From: JAYWFX01 sp043778575
GTDB lineage: Bacteria > Patescibacteriota > JACMRA01
Length of the DNA: 41,776 bases
Reading direction: 5' to 3'
NCBI GenBank assembly: GCA_043778575.1
Contig: JAYWFX010000005.1
Span: 1-41,776, forward strand
A model generated the notes under the pieces. It searched no databases and was not told where the DNA came from. It saw only the letters and a program-made list of their open reading frames with translations. Shown piece by piece: positions 16,275 through 25,705 of this stretch. A program made the position numbers and the translations under genes. Every line of letters starts with the position of its first letter. The first letter of the stretch is position 1.

Positions 16275-16361
16275 TGGTCCGCAGTCTTGGATTTGAACCA
16301 AGGTAGGGAAAATCCCGACAGATTTACAGTCTGCTGCCATTGACCGCTCGGCCAACTGCGG
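16275..16361 (-). tRNA. tRNA-Tyr(GUA)
   Basis: Acceptor CCGCAGT/ACTGCGG with discriminator A and encoded CCA; D arm GCC/GGC; anticodon stem GCAGA/TCTGT with loop CTGTAAA (anticodon GUA); long variable arm CGGGATTTTCCC as in class II tRNAs; T arm around GGTTCAAATCC. A minus-strand TTGACA at 16396-16401 is a likely -35 box. Confidence 0.95.
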
Positions 16362-16514
16362 ATACACTAACCAATTCAATACATAGACCTATTTTTGTCA
16401 ATATTCTGTCTTTCGTTCAGAGATTTTTTTTAGAAAAGTGCTAAGCCTAATCAAACTTACTTGACATTCTCAAAAAACTCACACTTACCTAAAATATAAC
16501 ATTTTGATAATACT

Positions 16515-17006
16515 ATGTCGCGTCGAAAACGAGTTCTTAAGAGACCAAAAATCCATCCAGACACTACATTTACTAGTGTTTTAGTTTCCCGTTTGATTAA
16601 TAGAATCATGTATGATGGCAAAAAGACCATCGCTAGTAAAATCGTAAATCAGGCACTAATTGATGCTAGTGAAGAGCTTCAAGTCGCGCCTCTCGAAGTT
16701 CTTGAAACTGCACTCGAAAATGTGAGACCACAAATAGAGGTAAAGAGTATGCGTGTTGGAGGAGCAAGTTACCAAGTACCTATTGAGCCATATCCCGCAA
16801 GAGCTGTACGATTGGGGTTGACATGGATTACTGACTCAGCACGAAAAATAAAAGGTAAACCAATGTCACAGCGACTAAAATCTGTGTTAATTGACTCGTT
16901 CAAGTCAGAAGGTCCTGCCGTTGCTAAGCGAAACTCAGTTCATCAAACAGCAGCTGGAAACAAAGCATTTGCACATTTTGCAAATAGAGCAAGAAAGAAA
17001 AACTAG
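16515..17006 (+). CDS. rpsG: Small ribosomal subunit protein S7
   Basis: S7 nucleates assembly of the 30S head. The 163 residues follow the family: MSRRKRVLKRPKIHPD start, LVSRLINRIMYDGKKTIASK, ALENVRPQIEVKSMRVGGASYQVP in part (the RNA-contact beta-hairpin), RLGLTWI, and the C-terminal AFAHFANRARKK. It is a little longer than the common 156. rpsL and fusA, its usual neighbours, are not adjacent; fusA is about 6 kb away on the other strand. GATAAT lies 3 nt before the ATG and a TTGACA at 16461-16466 region is further upstream, so the exact promoter is unclear. Confidence 0.97.
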   Translation: MSRRKRVLKRPKIHPDTTFTSVLVSRLINRIMYDGKKTIASKIVNQALIDASEELQVAPLEVLETALENVRPQIEVKSMRVGGASYQVPIEPYPARAVRLGLTWITDSARKIKGKPMSQRLKSVLIDSFKSEGPAVAKRNSVHQTAAGNKAFAHFANRARKKN

Positions 17007-17037
17007 TGTACTATATAATATAGATTCGCTCCAACTA

Positions 17038-17058
17038 CCTTCTTAACGAAGGTTTTTT
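17038..17058 (+). terminator. Intrinsic terminator after rpsG
   Basis: CCTTC (17038-17042) and GAAGG (17048-17052) with loop TTAAC, followed by six T. Confidence 0.85.
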
Positions 17059-17114
17059 ATTTAGTGTAAAGATTCAGTATTAAAGGTTTTGTATAAAATC
17101 AACAAACCACTAAT

Positions 17115-17144
17115 TTGACAAAAATCCTTTCCTCTACCTACATC
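17115..17144 (+). promoter_or_regulatory. Promoter of the tRNA-His/tRNA-Ala unit
   Basis: TTGACA (17115-17120), an 18-nt spacer and TACATC (17139-17144). The predicted start is about 8 nt before the tRNA-His 5' end. Confidence 0.6.
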
Positions 17145-17158
17145 TAGTTACTACAAAT

Positions 17159-17235
17159 GGTGGTCGTAGCTCAGTTGGTAGAGTTCTGGTTTGTGGTACC
17201 AGTTGTCGCGGGTTCGAGCCCCGTCGTCCACCCCA
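17159..17235 (+). tRNA. tRNA-His(GUG)
   Basis: Includes the extra 5' G (G-1) facing discriminator C, D arm GCTCAGTTGGTAGAG, anticodon stem CTGGT/ACCAG with loop TTGTGGT (anticodon GUG), T arm GCGGGTTCGAGCCCCGT and encoded CCA. One acceptor-stem position looks mispaired (T-T), but the identity is clear. Confidence 0.95.
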
Positions 17236-17280
17236 GATGATTTACACTGAGATCATTGTAGAAAACACAAAATAATTATC

Positions 17281-17354
17281 GGGCCCTTAGTTTAGTGGTA
17301 AAATACCTCACTTGCACTGAGGATTGGAGAGTTCGATTCTCTCAGGGTCCACCA
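17281..17354 (+). tRNA. tRNA-Ala(UGC)
   Basis: Acceptor GGGCCCT/AGGGTCC with the G3-U70 pair that marks tRNA-Ala, anticodon stem CCTCA/TGAGG with loop CTTGCAC (anticodon UGC), T arm GAGAGTTCGATTCTCTC, discriminator A and encoded CCA. It follows tRNA-His by 45 nt and is closed by a terminator. Confidence 0.95.
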
Positions 17355-17373
17355 AAAGTAGATAACATAACAC

Positions 17374-17396
17374 TCACCATAACAGGTGATTTTTTT
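17374..17396 (+). terminator. Intrinsic terminator after tRNA-Ala
   Basis: TCACC (17374-17378) pairs with GGTGA (17385-17389), followed by seven T. Confidence 0.85.
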
Positions 17397-17401
17397 GTGC
17401 T

Positions 17402-17431
17402 TTGACGAAATTGTATTTGACATTCTATCTG
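17402..17431 (+). promoter_or_regulatory. Promoter of the GT-C glycosyltransferase gene, leaderless type
   Basis: TTGACG (17402-17407), an 18-nt spacer and TATCTG (17426-17431) end 7 nt before the ATG at 17439. A second TTGACA in the spacer region is not well placed relative to any -10 box. Confidence 0.5.
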
Positions 17432-17438
17432 GGTCATA

Positions 17439-19199
17439 ATGCCACGTTTTATTAAATATTTTGCTTGCTTAATTTTATGTATAGCCTATCTGTCTATCGG
17501 ACTATATAATGTTGGTCATGTTGGTCTAACTAATGACGAGATTGCACATATTGGAGCAATACAGAGCTATACCCAAGGAGATGGACTGAATCCAGAGCAC
17601 CCTATCTTTATCAAGACAATTGCCGCGACGGTAGTGAAATTAAGGTTTCCACTACTAACGGGACAGAGTACAGATCAGTGGGGTCGAGGTGGTGAGATTC
17701 TCTTTAACGGGCAATACTCTCCTGTTGATATTATTGCTACTATTCGGACTGTTTTTTTGCTTACCAATATGGTTTTTCTGGTATGGATATATGTTTATGT
17801 GGTTTTCTTTAGAGAAATAAGCTGGAAAATGGGTTTGATAGCTGGAATCATATTTGTCTTTTCACCAAGCCTTATCAGTCACAATTATTTGGTTACTTTT
17901 GATGTGAGCGGTGCTATTTGGCTTTTGATGGCTACACTGAGCGTATATTTCTTTTTTAAAAATCTACACAAAGAGTACATAACCACTTTCAGATTTAAAG
18001 GTCAGTTTTTATTGGTTGGATTGTTAGTTTGTGCTGCTTGGAATACTAAATTTAGTAATATTGTGAGTGTTGTTCCCCTCCTTGTTTTGACTACGACCAG
18101 TACAATATATTTTTTCACCAAGCGGGACTTCACCAAGCTTAAATGGGTTATCCAGTTTAAAGCCTATATTGTTAGTTTGATGATTTTTAGTATTTATTTT
18201 CTGTACCGTTATAGTTTTGGATCTGTGGGAATATCTAGTGATGAACAAAATATTGCTATCATAAAGCCACTAGTTGGTGTCATTCCAAAGGAATTTATTC
18301 ACTATATTCATGGTTTAAACTATATTCTCCATCGAACCAGTGATGGGCATTTGAATTTTTTTGGCGAACAATTCACCGCAACTCGATTTCCATGGTTTAT
18401 TGCTCGGGTATTTTGGTTCAAAGAAAACCCAGTGTTATCTGTATTGGTCGGTTCTGGGACTATATATGGACTGTATAAACTGATTAAAAACAAAACCTAT
18501 AAAAGCTATATTTCGAATTTCCAGCGATACCATTTGTCATGGTTTGTGTTGTCCGTACCACTATTATACACAGTTGTCAGTTTCAATAGTGAGCTTACGA
18601 TAGGATTTAGGCATTTTTATGCAGTTCTTGTGTTTGTTTATGTTGGTGCCATTTTATTTGTCGGACATTTGTTTGATCACAAAAAATACATAGCTCAAAT
18701 GGTGCTTGCTGTGTACGTAGTATTTGGTTTACTCAGCATCTCTCAGAATATTTCATACGTAAATGTTTTGTGGATGCAACCAAAATACTCCTTAGCCAAC
18801 GACTCGACACTTTATTGGTCACAGGAGCAAAGCGGTGCACTGCAGTTTTTACTAGAGAAAGGTGTCACGAAATATGAAAATGATGATCAAGTGACATTTG
18901 CCGTGTGGACATCTCAGTTTTTTACACCTTTAAAAGTCAATGAGGAGCTAGCACTACTAACAAACACACAACCTAATCAATGGAAAACCTATACACGAAA
19001 CTTTGATCCAACCAAACAAAAGATTTCAGAAATGAGGGAAAAATACACAGTGATCGACATTCATTTTATACAAAAGATTGTGGGATTAAAAAAAGAAAAT
19101 GAAATAGCCGAGGAGAACTGGAAATATATTCAAAATAACAAACCAATATACACTAAAAACGATGTGATTTGGATCTATGAAAAACAAACTAGTTTTTGA
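17439..19199 (+). CDS. GT-C fold membrane glycosyltransferase (GT39/ArnT-like)
   Basis: A 586-residue multi-span membrane protein with about ten or more hydrophobic helices. The first external loop has TNDEIAHIGA (Asp33-Glu34) and then NPEHPIF (about 51-57), the acidic pair and xHP motif of GT39/GT83-type enzymes that transfer sugars from polyprenyl phosphate on the outer face of the membrane. The C-terminal about 140 residues are hydrophilic and external, as in this class. It probably glycosylates surface protein, lipid or polysaccharide; acceptor and sugar are unknown. It ends in TGA and overlaps the end of the convergent ABC-2 gene by 11 bases. Confidence 0.75.
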   Translation: MPRFIKYFACLILCIAYLSIGLYNVGHVGLTNDEIAHIGAIQSYTQGDGLNPEHPIFIKTIAATVVKLRFPLLTGQSTDQWGRGGEILFNGQYSPVDIIATIRTVFLLTNMVFLVWIYVYVVFFREISWKMGLIAGIIFVFSPSLISHNYLVTFDVSGAIWLLMATLSVYFFFKNLHKEYITTFRFKGQFLLVGLLVCAAWNTKFSNIVSVVPLLVLTTTSTIYFFTKRDFTKLKWVIQFKAYIVSLMIFSIYFLYRYSFGSVGISSDEQNIAIIKPLVGVIPKEFIHYIHGLNYILHRTSDGHLNFFGEQFTATRFPWFIARVFWFKENPVLSVLVGSGTIYGLYKLIKNKTYKSYISNFQRYHLSWFVLSVPLLYTVVSFNSELTIGFRHFYAVLVFVYVGAILFVGHLFDHKKYIAQMVLAVYVVFGLLSISQNISYVNVLWMQPKYSLANDSTLYWSQEQSGALQFLLEKGVTKYENDDQVTFAVWTSQFFTPLKVNEELALLTNTQPNQWKTYTRNFDPTKQKISEMREKYTVIDIHFIQKIVGLKKENEIAEENWKYIQNNKPIYTKNDVIWIYEKQTSF

Positions 19200-19962
19200 G
19201 ACCGATACCTCTATCCAGTAGATATAGATTTAGTCCTAATAATGCTCCTGTGAAACCAACCAAGACAACGAGACTCACAACTACATTGATATCTGAAAAT
19301 CCGTAAAATCCATACCGAAAACCATCTACCATATATATGATGGGGTTTAGTTTACTAATATTTTGCCAAACAGGTGGTAGTTCTTTGATCGAGTAAAATA
19401 CACCACCTAAATATGTGAGAGGGGTGAGTACAAACGTAGGAAATATCGACACGTCATCAAACTTTTTAGCAAAAATGCCATTGGTGAGCCCTCCTAGAGC
19501 AAACACTATAGCAGTCAATGTGATAAACACCAGTAATATTCCTAGATTATAGACTTCAATCTTTGGGTTAAAAAAAAGAGAGACGAGAAGCACACTGCCG
19601 CCAACTATTATACCTCGTAGTGCACCACCAATTACATAACCACTGATAATTGTCATGTTTGAAACCGGTGACACCATGAGCTCTTCGATGTTTCGCTGGA
19701 ATTTTGAGCCAAAAAACGAGCTTACTACATTGCTAAAACTGTTTGTGATGACTGCGAGCATAACCAAACCCGGAACGAGAAAAGCAATATAACTAACTCC
19801 ATTTATAGCCGCTACTTGTTTACCAACAAAATTACCAAAAATCAAGAAATAGAGTGACGTAGTTATCACTGAAGGTAAAATTGTCTGAGACCAAATTCTA
19901 AGAAAACGAGTAATTTCTTTGTTTACGATTGTCTGAAAGGCTACTAATTGTGAAGATTCCAT
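19189..19962 (-). CDS. ABC-2 type transporter permease
   Basis: A 257-residue permease with six hydrophobic segments. MVSPVSNMTIISGYVIGGALRG is the amphipathic region of the ABC-2 family (in part EELMVSPVS), and GGVFYSIKELPPVWQNISKLNPIIYMVDGFR (residues about 189-219) carries the ABC-2 signature. Relatives (YadH/NodJ/DrrB-like) export drugs or polysaccharides with a separate ATPase. No ATPase gene is adjacent in this window: upstream is trpS on the opposite strand. It must pair with an ATPase encoded elsewhere, or its partner was lost. Confidence 0.9.
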   Translation of the reverse strand: MESSQLVAFQTIVNKEITRFLRIWSQTILPSVITTSLYFLIFGNFVGKQVAAINGVSYIAFLVPGLVMLAVITNSFSNVVSSFFGSKFQRNIEELMVSPVSNMTIISGYVIGGALRGIIVGGSVLLVSLFFNPKIEVYNLGILLVFITLTAIVFALGGLTNGIFAKKFDDVSIFPTFVLTPLTYLGGVFYSIKELPPVWQNISKLNPIIYMVDGFRYGFYGFSDINVVVSLVVLVGFTGALLGLNLYLLDRGIGLKN

Positions 19963-20002
19963 ATATATTTAAGTTGCGTTTGCTGTTTAATTTTGTCAAA
20001 GT

Positions 20003-20031
20003 TTGACATGGTATCTGGAATTGGGTATGAA
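20003..20031 (+). promoter_or_regulatory. trpS promoter, leaderless type
   Basis: TTGACA (20003-20008), a 17-nt spacer and TATGAA (20026-20031) end 7 nt before the trpS ATG at 20039. This decides the start against an in-frame ATG-free extension that would begin within the promoter. Confidence 0.8.
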
Positions 20032-20038
20032 ATTAGTT

Positions 20039-21058
20039 ATGAGTACGATTATCACAGGAATCAAAGCAAATAGTGATCTGCATTTAGGAAATTATTTTGG
20101 GGCAATTATGCCGTTTGTATCAATGACCAAAAGAGTGACACAGACTGATGATTTGTATATCTTTGTTCCTGATTTACACTCCTTTACTATACCCATAGAC
20201 CATTTTGCATTTTACCAAAAGATTCAAAACAATATCAGACTATATTTAGCGTGTGGAGTGGAAGCTCAAAAGTCGAATGTTCATATCTTTCGCCAAAGTC
20301 ATGTATCTGCTCATAGTGAGCTTGCTTGGATCTTATCATGTTTTAGTAGTGTAGGGGAGATATCTGGGCAAATTCAATTCAAGGAAAAAGCTAAAGCCCA
20401 AGAGAGTGCAAGTGTGGGACTTTTTACATATCCTTTATTGATGGCGGCTGATATTCTACTTTATGGAGCTGAATATGTTCCGTTGGGAGCTGATCAACAA
20501 CAACACCTAGAACTCTGCCGGGATGTGGCTACACGTATGAACCATAGATTTGGACAAGACCTTTTTGTTTTGCCTAAAAAGTGGTCAGATCAGCTAAACT
20601 ATTTCGGTACCGAACAGCCAGTAAAGATACGAAGTTTATCAACTCCAGACAAAAAGATGAGTAAATCCGAAAATGATCCCAAAGGAACCATAACATTGTT
20701 TGACACACCAAAAGACGCTATAAAAAAGATTATGTCAGCGAATACGGATAGTTTTGAGAATATACGATGGGACTGGGAGAATCAGCCAGGTATTACCAAT
20801 TTACTTCAATTAGATATGTTGTTTTCAGGAAAAACTATTGAGCAAACAAAAAAAACATGGGAAGGGCAGACACAATATGGAGCGTTAAAAAAATCTGTGG
20901 CCAGTGGTGCCGAGTTGTTTTTAATTGATATTCAAGAAAAACTCGAGAACATTAGCCAAACGCAAATCGATCAAATTTTAGATAAAGGTGAGCTCAGTGC
21001 TAATATTAAATCAAAACAAACACTCAATCACATTCATTTAGTATTAGGATTAAAATAG
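20039..21058 (+). CDS. trpS: Tryptophanyl-tRNA synthetase
   Basis: Class I synthetase that charges tRNA-Trp. The 339-residue protein carries the HIGH-type motif in NSDLHLGNYFGA near the N-terminus, the tryptophan pocket region GLFTYPLLMAADILLYGAE with VPLGADQQQHLELCRD, and KMSKSE (about 206-211). The start at 20039 gives MSTIITGIKANSDLH, typical of the family, and lies 7 nt after the -10 box; a longer frame opens at 20003 inside that promoter. Length is normal. The next gene, gpmI, is 61 nt downstream. Confidence 0.97.
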   Translation: MSTIITGIKANSDLHLGNYFGAIMPFVSMTKRVTQTDDLYIFVPDLHSFTIPIDHFAFYQKIQNNIRLYLACGVEAQKSNVHIFRQSHVSAHSELAWILSCFSSVGEISGQIQFKEKAKAQESASVGLFTYPLLMAADILLYGAEYVPLGADQQQHLELCRDVATRMNHRFGQDLFVLPKKWSDQLNYFGTEQPVKIRSLSTPDKKMSKSENDPKGTITLFDTPKDAIKKIMSANTDSFENIRWDWENQPGITNLLQLDMLFSGKTIEQTKKTWEGQTQYGALKKSVASGAELFLIDIQEKLENISQTQIDQILDKGELSANIKSKQTLNHIHLVLGLK

Positions 21059-21119
21059 TGTTGGGATTGAAAAAGTAAGTTATTGACTAATATATAATTG
21101 CGTGTGACACTCAAATGGT

Positions 21120-22748
21120 ATGTCATCAAACAAAAAGACAAAAGTACTGTGTATATTTGACGGATTTGGTTTAGCTGTAGACTCAGAAAACAATTGCATT
21201 TCGAGAGCAAAAATGCCTCATTTTAGAAAACTTCTTTCAGAGTATCAGTGGAGTGTATTCAATGCTGACGGTGACAGTGTAGGGCAAGAGGCTGGACTAG
21301 TTGGAAATAGCGAAGTTGGTCATATGAATATTGGTGGTCTAAAACTTGTTCCGCAGCTGAGTTATCAAATTACTAAAAGTAGCGAAAATAACTTTGATTT
21401 AGATAAGCAAGTATCTCCTGATCAGCTGTTTGATCCCAAATATTTTTTAAAAAACACATTCTCAAAGCCAGAAAAAAATAAAACAATTCATCTGATCGGT
21501 CTCTTTTCGACTGGCACCATTCACTCAGATCTCAGACATTGGGCAGCGGCAATAGTATCTGCTGGTCAATCTGGGGCTGAAAATATCGTATTACACATCA
21601 TTTCAGATGGACGAGACAGCGACAAAAAATCATTGGTAGCTACTTGGGATGGATTTATGAAAACATACTCAGAAAAAATTAAACCATTTGAAGATAAAAT
21701 ACTAGTAGGATCTATAGGTGGTAGATTTTACTCAATGGATAGAGATAAAAACCTAGATAGGGTAACAAAAGGAATTTCATCAATGTTTTACAATAGTGTC
21801 TCAGATGTTTTTGAGAATATATCTATTTATGATGTAGAAAGTAAAAGTTATAGCAGTGAGGTGTTTGATGAAAATATACAACCTGTTTCCATAACTCAGA
21901 ATTTGATTGTGCCAAACGATACTGTTTGGTTTTTGAATTTTCGAACAGACAGAATGAAACAAATGATTAGCATGATTTGCGATCGTAATACAGAATATGG
22001 GTTGAATCTAACGATGATCAGTATGAATGACTACTGTGTGGGGCATGAAATTTATTTAAATGAAAAACTCGAAACAACTCGATCAAAAGATGCTGTGGGG
22101 TACTTCCCAATTTTTAAAAATCAGCCTGTACAAAACACTTTGGCTCAGACTATTTCAAAGGAGGGGAAAACGCAACTGCATATTGCAGAAACAGAAAAAT
22201 TTAACCACGTAACATATTTCTTTAATGGTGGTCAGGATAAAAAATGGACTGGTGAAGACTGGGTAGTAATCCCCTCAAACAAAGTCCAAAGCCACGCCGA
22301 AAAACCAGAGATGAAAGCAAAAGAGGTGACAGACTATATCTTGGAACACGGACTCGGGAAATATGATTATATTATAGTCAACTATGCTAATCCTGACATG
22401 GTGGGACACACAGGCGATATTGGAGCTGGCGTGACATCTATGGAGTTTTTAGATACCCAGTTAGGTAGGCTTTTGGAAGTAATCAATGGTGAAGAATATT
22501 CGATGATACTCATTGCAGATCATGGAAATATGGAAATGGTTGGCGGATACACAAAAGATAGTTATGAGCTCACTGACACCGAGCACAACGCAAATCCTGT
22601 GCCATGTATTGTTATCGATTCGAACTACAAAACACTAAACTTAGATCGTGATTACTCAGTAGAGTGGCTAACCCATAAGGAGATCGAGGAAAAAAAGAAT
22701 ACTCAACAAGCACTTTGGACAGCAGGAAAACTAATTTTAGAGCTGTAA
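21120..22748 (+). CDS. gpmI: 2,3-bisphosphoglycerate-independent phosphoglycerate mutase
   Basis: Interconverts 3- and 2-phosphoglycerate in lower glycolysis with two Mn ions. The 542-residue protein has the alkaline-phosphatase-like core: Asp14 in IFDGFG, nucleophile Ser64 in GNSEVGHMNIG, HIISDGRDSDKKS, GRFYSMDRDKNLDR, NFRTDRMKQM, NYANPDMVGHTGD and IADHGNMEM. Length is near the usual 510-550. TATATAAT around 21089-21096 is a likely -10 box, leaving a leader of roughly 20 nt. The 3' end overlaps the convergent GNAT gene by 12 bases. Confidence 0.97.
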   Translation: MSSNKKTKVLCIFDGFGLAVDSENNCISRAKMPHFRKLLSEYQWSVFNADGDSVGQEAGLVGNSEVGHMNIGGLKLVPQLSYQITKSSENNFDLDKQVSPDQLFDPKYFLKNTFSKPEKNKTIHLIGLFSTGTIHSDLRHWAAAIVSAGQSGAENIVLHIISDGRDSDKKSLVATWDGFMKTYSEKIKPFEDKILVGSIGGRFYSMDRDKNLDRVTKGISSMFYNSVSDVFENISIYDVESKSYSSEVFDENIQPVSITQNLIVPNDTVWFLNFRTDRMKQMISMICDRNTEYGLNLTMISMNDYCVGHEIYLNEKLETTRSKDAVGYFPIFKNQPVQNTLAQTISKEGKTQLHIAETEKFNHVTYFFNGGQDKKWTGEDWVVIPSNKVQSHAEKPEMKAKEVTDYILEHGLGKYDYIIVNYANPDMVGHTGDIGAGVTSMEFLDTQLGRLLEVINGEEYSMILIADHGNMEMVGGYTKDSYELTDTEHNANPVPCIVIDSNYKTLNLDRDYSVEWLTHKEIEEKKNTQQALWTAGKLILEL

Positions 22749-23324
22749 TTCACCTAAATCTAAATACATTTGTACGTCGTCGACATATTCACCTCTAAAT
22801 AAAAATCCTTTGGGTATTCTGCCACATTCTTTGAATCCGAGTTTGTGGTAGAGTTTTAGACCAGCTGTATTTGTCCCTATGAAGTTAAGTTGAATTTGCT
22901 GTATGTGCTTCAGTTTCTTTTCCGCTTCCTTGATAACTATTTTACTAGCTAAAAACCCTAATCCGAAACCTCTGAAATCTTTTTGAATCGCAATTCCAAA
23001 ATTTGCTACATGAGATGTAAGCCTTAAATTTTTATTTGAGTTAATGATGCTCACATTACCTATTAACTCATCATTATGCATTGCCAATAGATAGACCGCA
23101 TTACCTTTTTCCATATCTACAAATATATCTGCTAGCCAGTTCATTTCCTGTTCCCGAGTTATGACCTCGCCTGAATATGAGATAATTTTTTCTTCCGATA
23201 ATTGATTCATTAGTTTAGTCAGTCCTGTTAGATCAGACCACTTCGGATAACGAATGATTATTTGTTTATCATTTTTTAATTGGATTTGAGAGACTATTTC
23301 TCCAGGGTTAAAATTATTTGTCAT
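22737..23324 (-). CDS. GNAT-family N-acetyltransferase (RimJ/RimL-like)
   Basis: A 195-residue acetyltransferase. The acetyl-CoA binding motif A is seen in ANFGIAIQKDFRGFGLG followed by a helix (FLASKIVIKEAEKKL), and motif B in TNTAGLKLYHKLGFKECG. RLTSHVANFGIAI and the C-terminal DVQMYLDLGEL suit small-molecule or protein N-acetyltransferases. I choose the ATG at 23324; an earlier in-frame ATG at 23402 would add 26 residues without family similarity and lie close to the fusA terminator. Substrate unknown. Confidence 0.8.
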   Translation of the reverse strand: MTNNFNPGEIVSQIQLKNDKQIIIRYPKWSDLTGLTKLMNQLSEEKIISYSGEVITREQEMNWLADIFVDMEKGNAVYLLAMHNDELIGNVSIINSNKNLRLTSHVANFGIAIQKDFRGFGLGFLASKIVIKEAEKKLKHIQQIQLNFIGTNTAGLKLYHKLGFKECGRIPKGFLFRGEYVDDVQMYLDLGELQL

Positions 23325-23412
23325 AGCTAGACTGTGCTGATTTTTCTGGAAAATTGAAATGAGATTATTGAGCATTTGGTCAAAACTGTAATATCTTTCC
23401 AAAAAACCTTTC

Positions 23413-23440
23413 CAAAAAAATATGGAGGGTTTATCCCCCC
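23413..23440 (-). terminator. Intrinsic terminator of fusA
   Basis: On the minus strand GGGGGG and CCCTCC (23435-23440 with 23424-23429) pair with one G-U around ATAAA and are followed by ATATTTTTTT. It lies 20 nt past the fusA stop. Confidence 0.75.
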
Positions 23441-23459
23441 ACTAAAATTAATATAAGAA

Positions 23460-25574
23460 CTATTTTCCTCTGCTTGCAACGATTTTTTCTTGGATACTTC
23501 TTGGTACTTCTGCGTACTGTCCAAACTCCATGCTGGCTGTGCCCTGACCCTTGGTTTTACCTCGTAGATCAGAGATATAACCAAATAGGTTCTCTAGAGG
23601 TACATCAGCTCGAACTACGGTCGCTTTTCCACGCTTTTCACTACCGAGAACCTGACCACGTCTACTATTTAGATCACCGATTACATCTCCCATATACTCA
23701 TCTGGAACCACTACCTCCATTTTCATAATTGGCTCTAGGAGTACAGGGTTTGCAGACAAGACACCTTCTTTCATGGCTATTGCACCAGCGAGTTTAAATG
23801 CCATTTCAGATGAATCCACATCGTGATAACTACCGTCATAAACCTCTACTTTTATGTCGATTATTGGATAGCCAGCTAAAGCACCATTTTGACACACCTC
23901 TTCACAACCCTTTTGGATTGCAGGAATAAACTCTCGAGGAATAACTCCACCGACAACTTTATTGTCGAAGCTAAAACCTGACCCTGTTTCCATTGGTGTG
24001 AGCCTGAGCCAGCAATCTCCAAACTGACCTCGACCTCCAGATTGACGGACATATTTTCCTTGGATTTCTACTGATTTTCTAATAGCTTCTTTGTAGGCTA
24101 CCTGCGGCGCACCGACATTTGTGTCTACTTTGTACTCACGTCTCATTCTGTCTACAATGATATCGAGATGGAGCTCACCCATACCCGAAATGATCGTCTG
24201 ACCAGTTTCTTCGTTTGATGCTACACGTAGGGATGGGTCTTCTTGGGTTAATTTGCCGAGAGCTAGACCTAGTCTCTCCTGATCTGCTTTGGTCTTTGGC
24301 TCTATCGCCATTGAGATAACTGGATCGGCAAAGGTGATTGATTCTAGGAGGAGTTGATTTTGTTTTGTACACAGTGTATCACCAGTTCGTACATCTTTTA
24401 GACCTACAAAAGCAGCGATTTCACCTGCATAAACAGCATCTACATCCTCTCGATTGTTTGAGTGCATCAATACGATTCTCCCAGCACGTTCAGTTTTACC
24501 AGTTCTGGCGTTGTAGAGTTCGTCGCCCTTGTTTACCACTCCAGAATATACTCTAAAGAATGTTAGTGTACCAAATTGATCCGAGGCAATCTTAAAGGCA
24601 AGTGCGGCAAATTTACCAGCGTCGTTTGGGGTGATAATAACTTTTTTGGATTCATCTTGGACTTCACAAGCTTCGATTTCTGCTACATCAACTGGGGATG
24701 GCAGGTATTCGCAGACTGCATCTAAAATAGCTTGGACACCTTTGTTTTTGAGAGCTGATCCGCAGAAAACTGGATGAATTTCACTCTTTGTGGTGGCTTT
24801 TCTGATTGCACTTTTGAGTTCTGGGATAGTGATTTCAATACCCTCCAAAAACTTATCCATCAGCTCATCACTAGTTTCGGCGATTCTCTCTACTAATTTT
24901 TGTCTGTATTCGGTAGCTTTTTCTAGCATGTCTGCAGGAATCTCCTCGATACGAACCTCTTTTCCATTTTGATCATCAATGAAAATATGAGCTTTCATAC
25001 TCAGCAAATCAATAGTACCAGAAAAATTCTCTTCAGCACCAATCGGTAGCTGCATAACCACAGCGTGATCAGTCAAACGATCTTTGATACTTTGTACGTC
25101 AAAATAAAAATCTGCACCGGTTCGATCTAGCTTGTTGATAAAACACATTCTTGGTACACTGTATTTCTCAGCTTGTCTCCAGACTGTTTCTGTTTGGCTT
25201 TCTACACCAGCTACACCATCAAATACTGCAATAGCACCATCTAATACCCGCAGAGATCGTTCTACCTCCACTGTAAAATCTACGTGCCCTGGTGTATCGA
25301 TGATATTAAATCGAGTTTGTAGATCTTTGTCATCTGGATATACCCACGCTGGTGCATCCCAAAAACAGGTTGTGGCAGCTGATGTGATGGTGATACCACG
25401 CTCCCGTTCCTGTGCCATCCAATCCATAGTTGCTTCACCTTCATGAACTTCACCGATTTTGTGAGTACGACCAGTATAGAGCAGTACACGCTCAGTAAAG
25501 GTAGTTTTTCCTGCATCAATGTGAGCAATAATACCAAAATTTCTGACTTTGTGAATGGGATTGGATCGCGGCAT
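23460..25574 (-). CDS. fusA: Elongation factor G
   Basis: GTPase that drives translocation on the ribosome. The 704-residue protein has all five domains: G1 AHIDAGKTT, switch RGITIT, DTPGHVDF, NKLDRTGADF, the domain II barrel, domain III with GMGELHLDIIVDRMRREY, domain IV loop RQSGGRGQFGDCW, and the C-terminal domain. The start at 25574 gives MPRSNPIHKVRNFGIIAHID, the family start; the frame is open 53 codons further upstream through hydrophobic non-family residues. A TTGACA on the minus strand lies about 65-70 nt upstream, but no well-spaced -10 box was found. It stands alone, apart from rpsG. Confidence 0.97.
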   Translation of the reverse strand: MPRSNPIHKVRNFGIIAHIDAGKTTFTERVLLYTGRTHKIGEVHEGEATMDWMAQERERGITITSAATTCFWDAPAWVYPDDKDLQTRFNIIDTPGHVDFTVEVERSLRVLDGAIAVFDGVAGVESQTETVWRQAEKYSVPRMCFINKLDRTGADFYFDVQSIKDRLTDHAVVMQLPIGAEENFSGTIDLLSMKAHIFIDDQNGKEVRIEEIPADMLEKATEYRQKLVERIAETSDELMDKFLEGIEITIPELKSAIRKATTKSEIHPVFCGSALKNKGVQAILDAVCEYLPSPVDVAEIEACEVQDESKKVIITPNDAGKFAALAFKIASDQFGTLTFFRVYSGVVNKGDELYNARTGKTERAGRIVLMHSNNREDVDAVYAGEIAAFVGLKDVRTGDTLCTKQNQLLLESITFADPVISMAIEPKTKADQERLGLALGKLTQEDPSLRVASNEETGQTIISGMGELHLDIIVDRMRREYKVDTNVGAPQVAYKEAIRKSVEIQGKYVRQSGGRGQFGDCWLRLTPMETGSGFSFDNKVVGGVIPREFIPAIQKGCEEVCQNGALAGYPIIDIKVEVYDGSYHDVDSSEMAFKLAGAIAMKEGVLSANPVLLEPIMKMEVVVPDEYMGDVIGDLNSRRGQVLGSEKRGKATVVRADVPLENLFGYISDLRGKTKGQGTASMEFGQYAEVPRSIQEKIVASRGK

Positions 25575-25705
25575 AAAAAATATAAATACAATAAAAATAT
25601 GTTGTTTAACCAAGTAATCTAAGTATAAAAGCCTTTTGTCAAGACAATGTAAGCTCAGATCAAAGATGAAAACCAGTCTCAAAAATAACCTAAAAAATTG
25701 CGCAC

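Noticed and set aside
21000..22800. trpS-gpmI as a functional operon
   Set aside because: The gap has its own TATATAAT sequence and there is no functional link; cotranscription is not needed.
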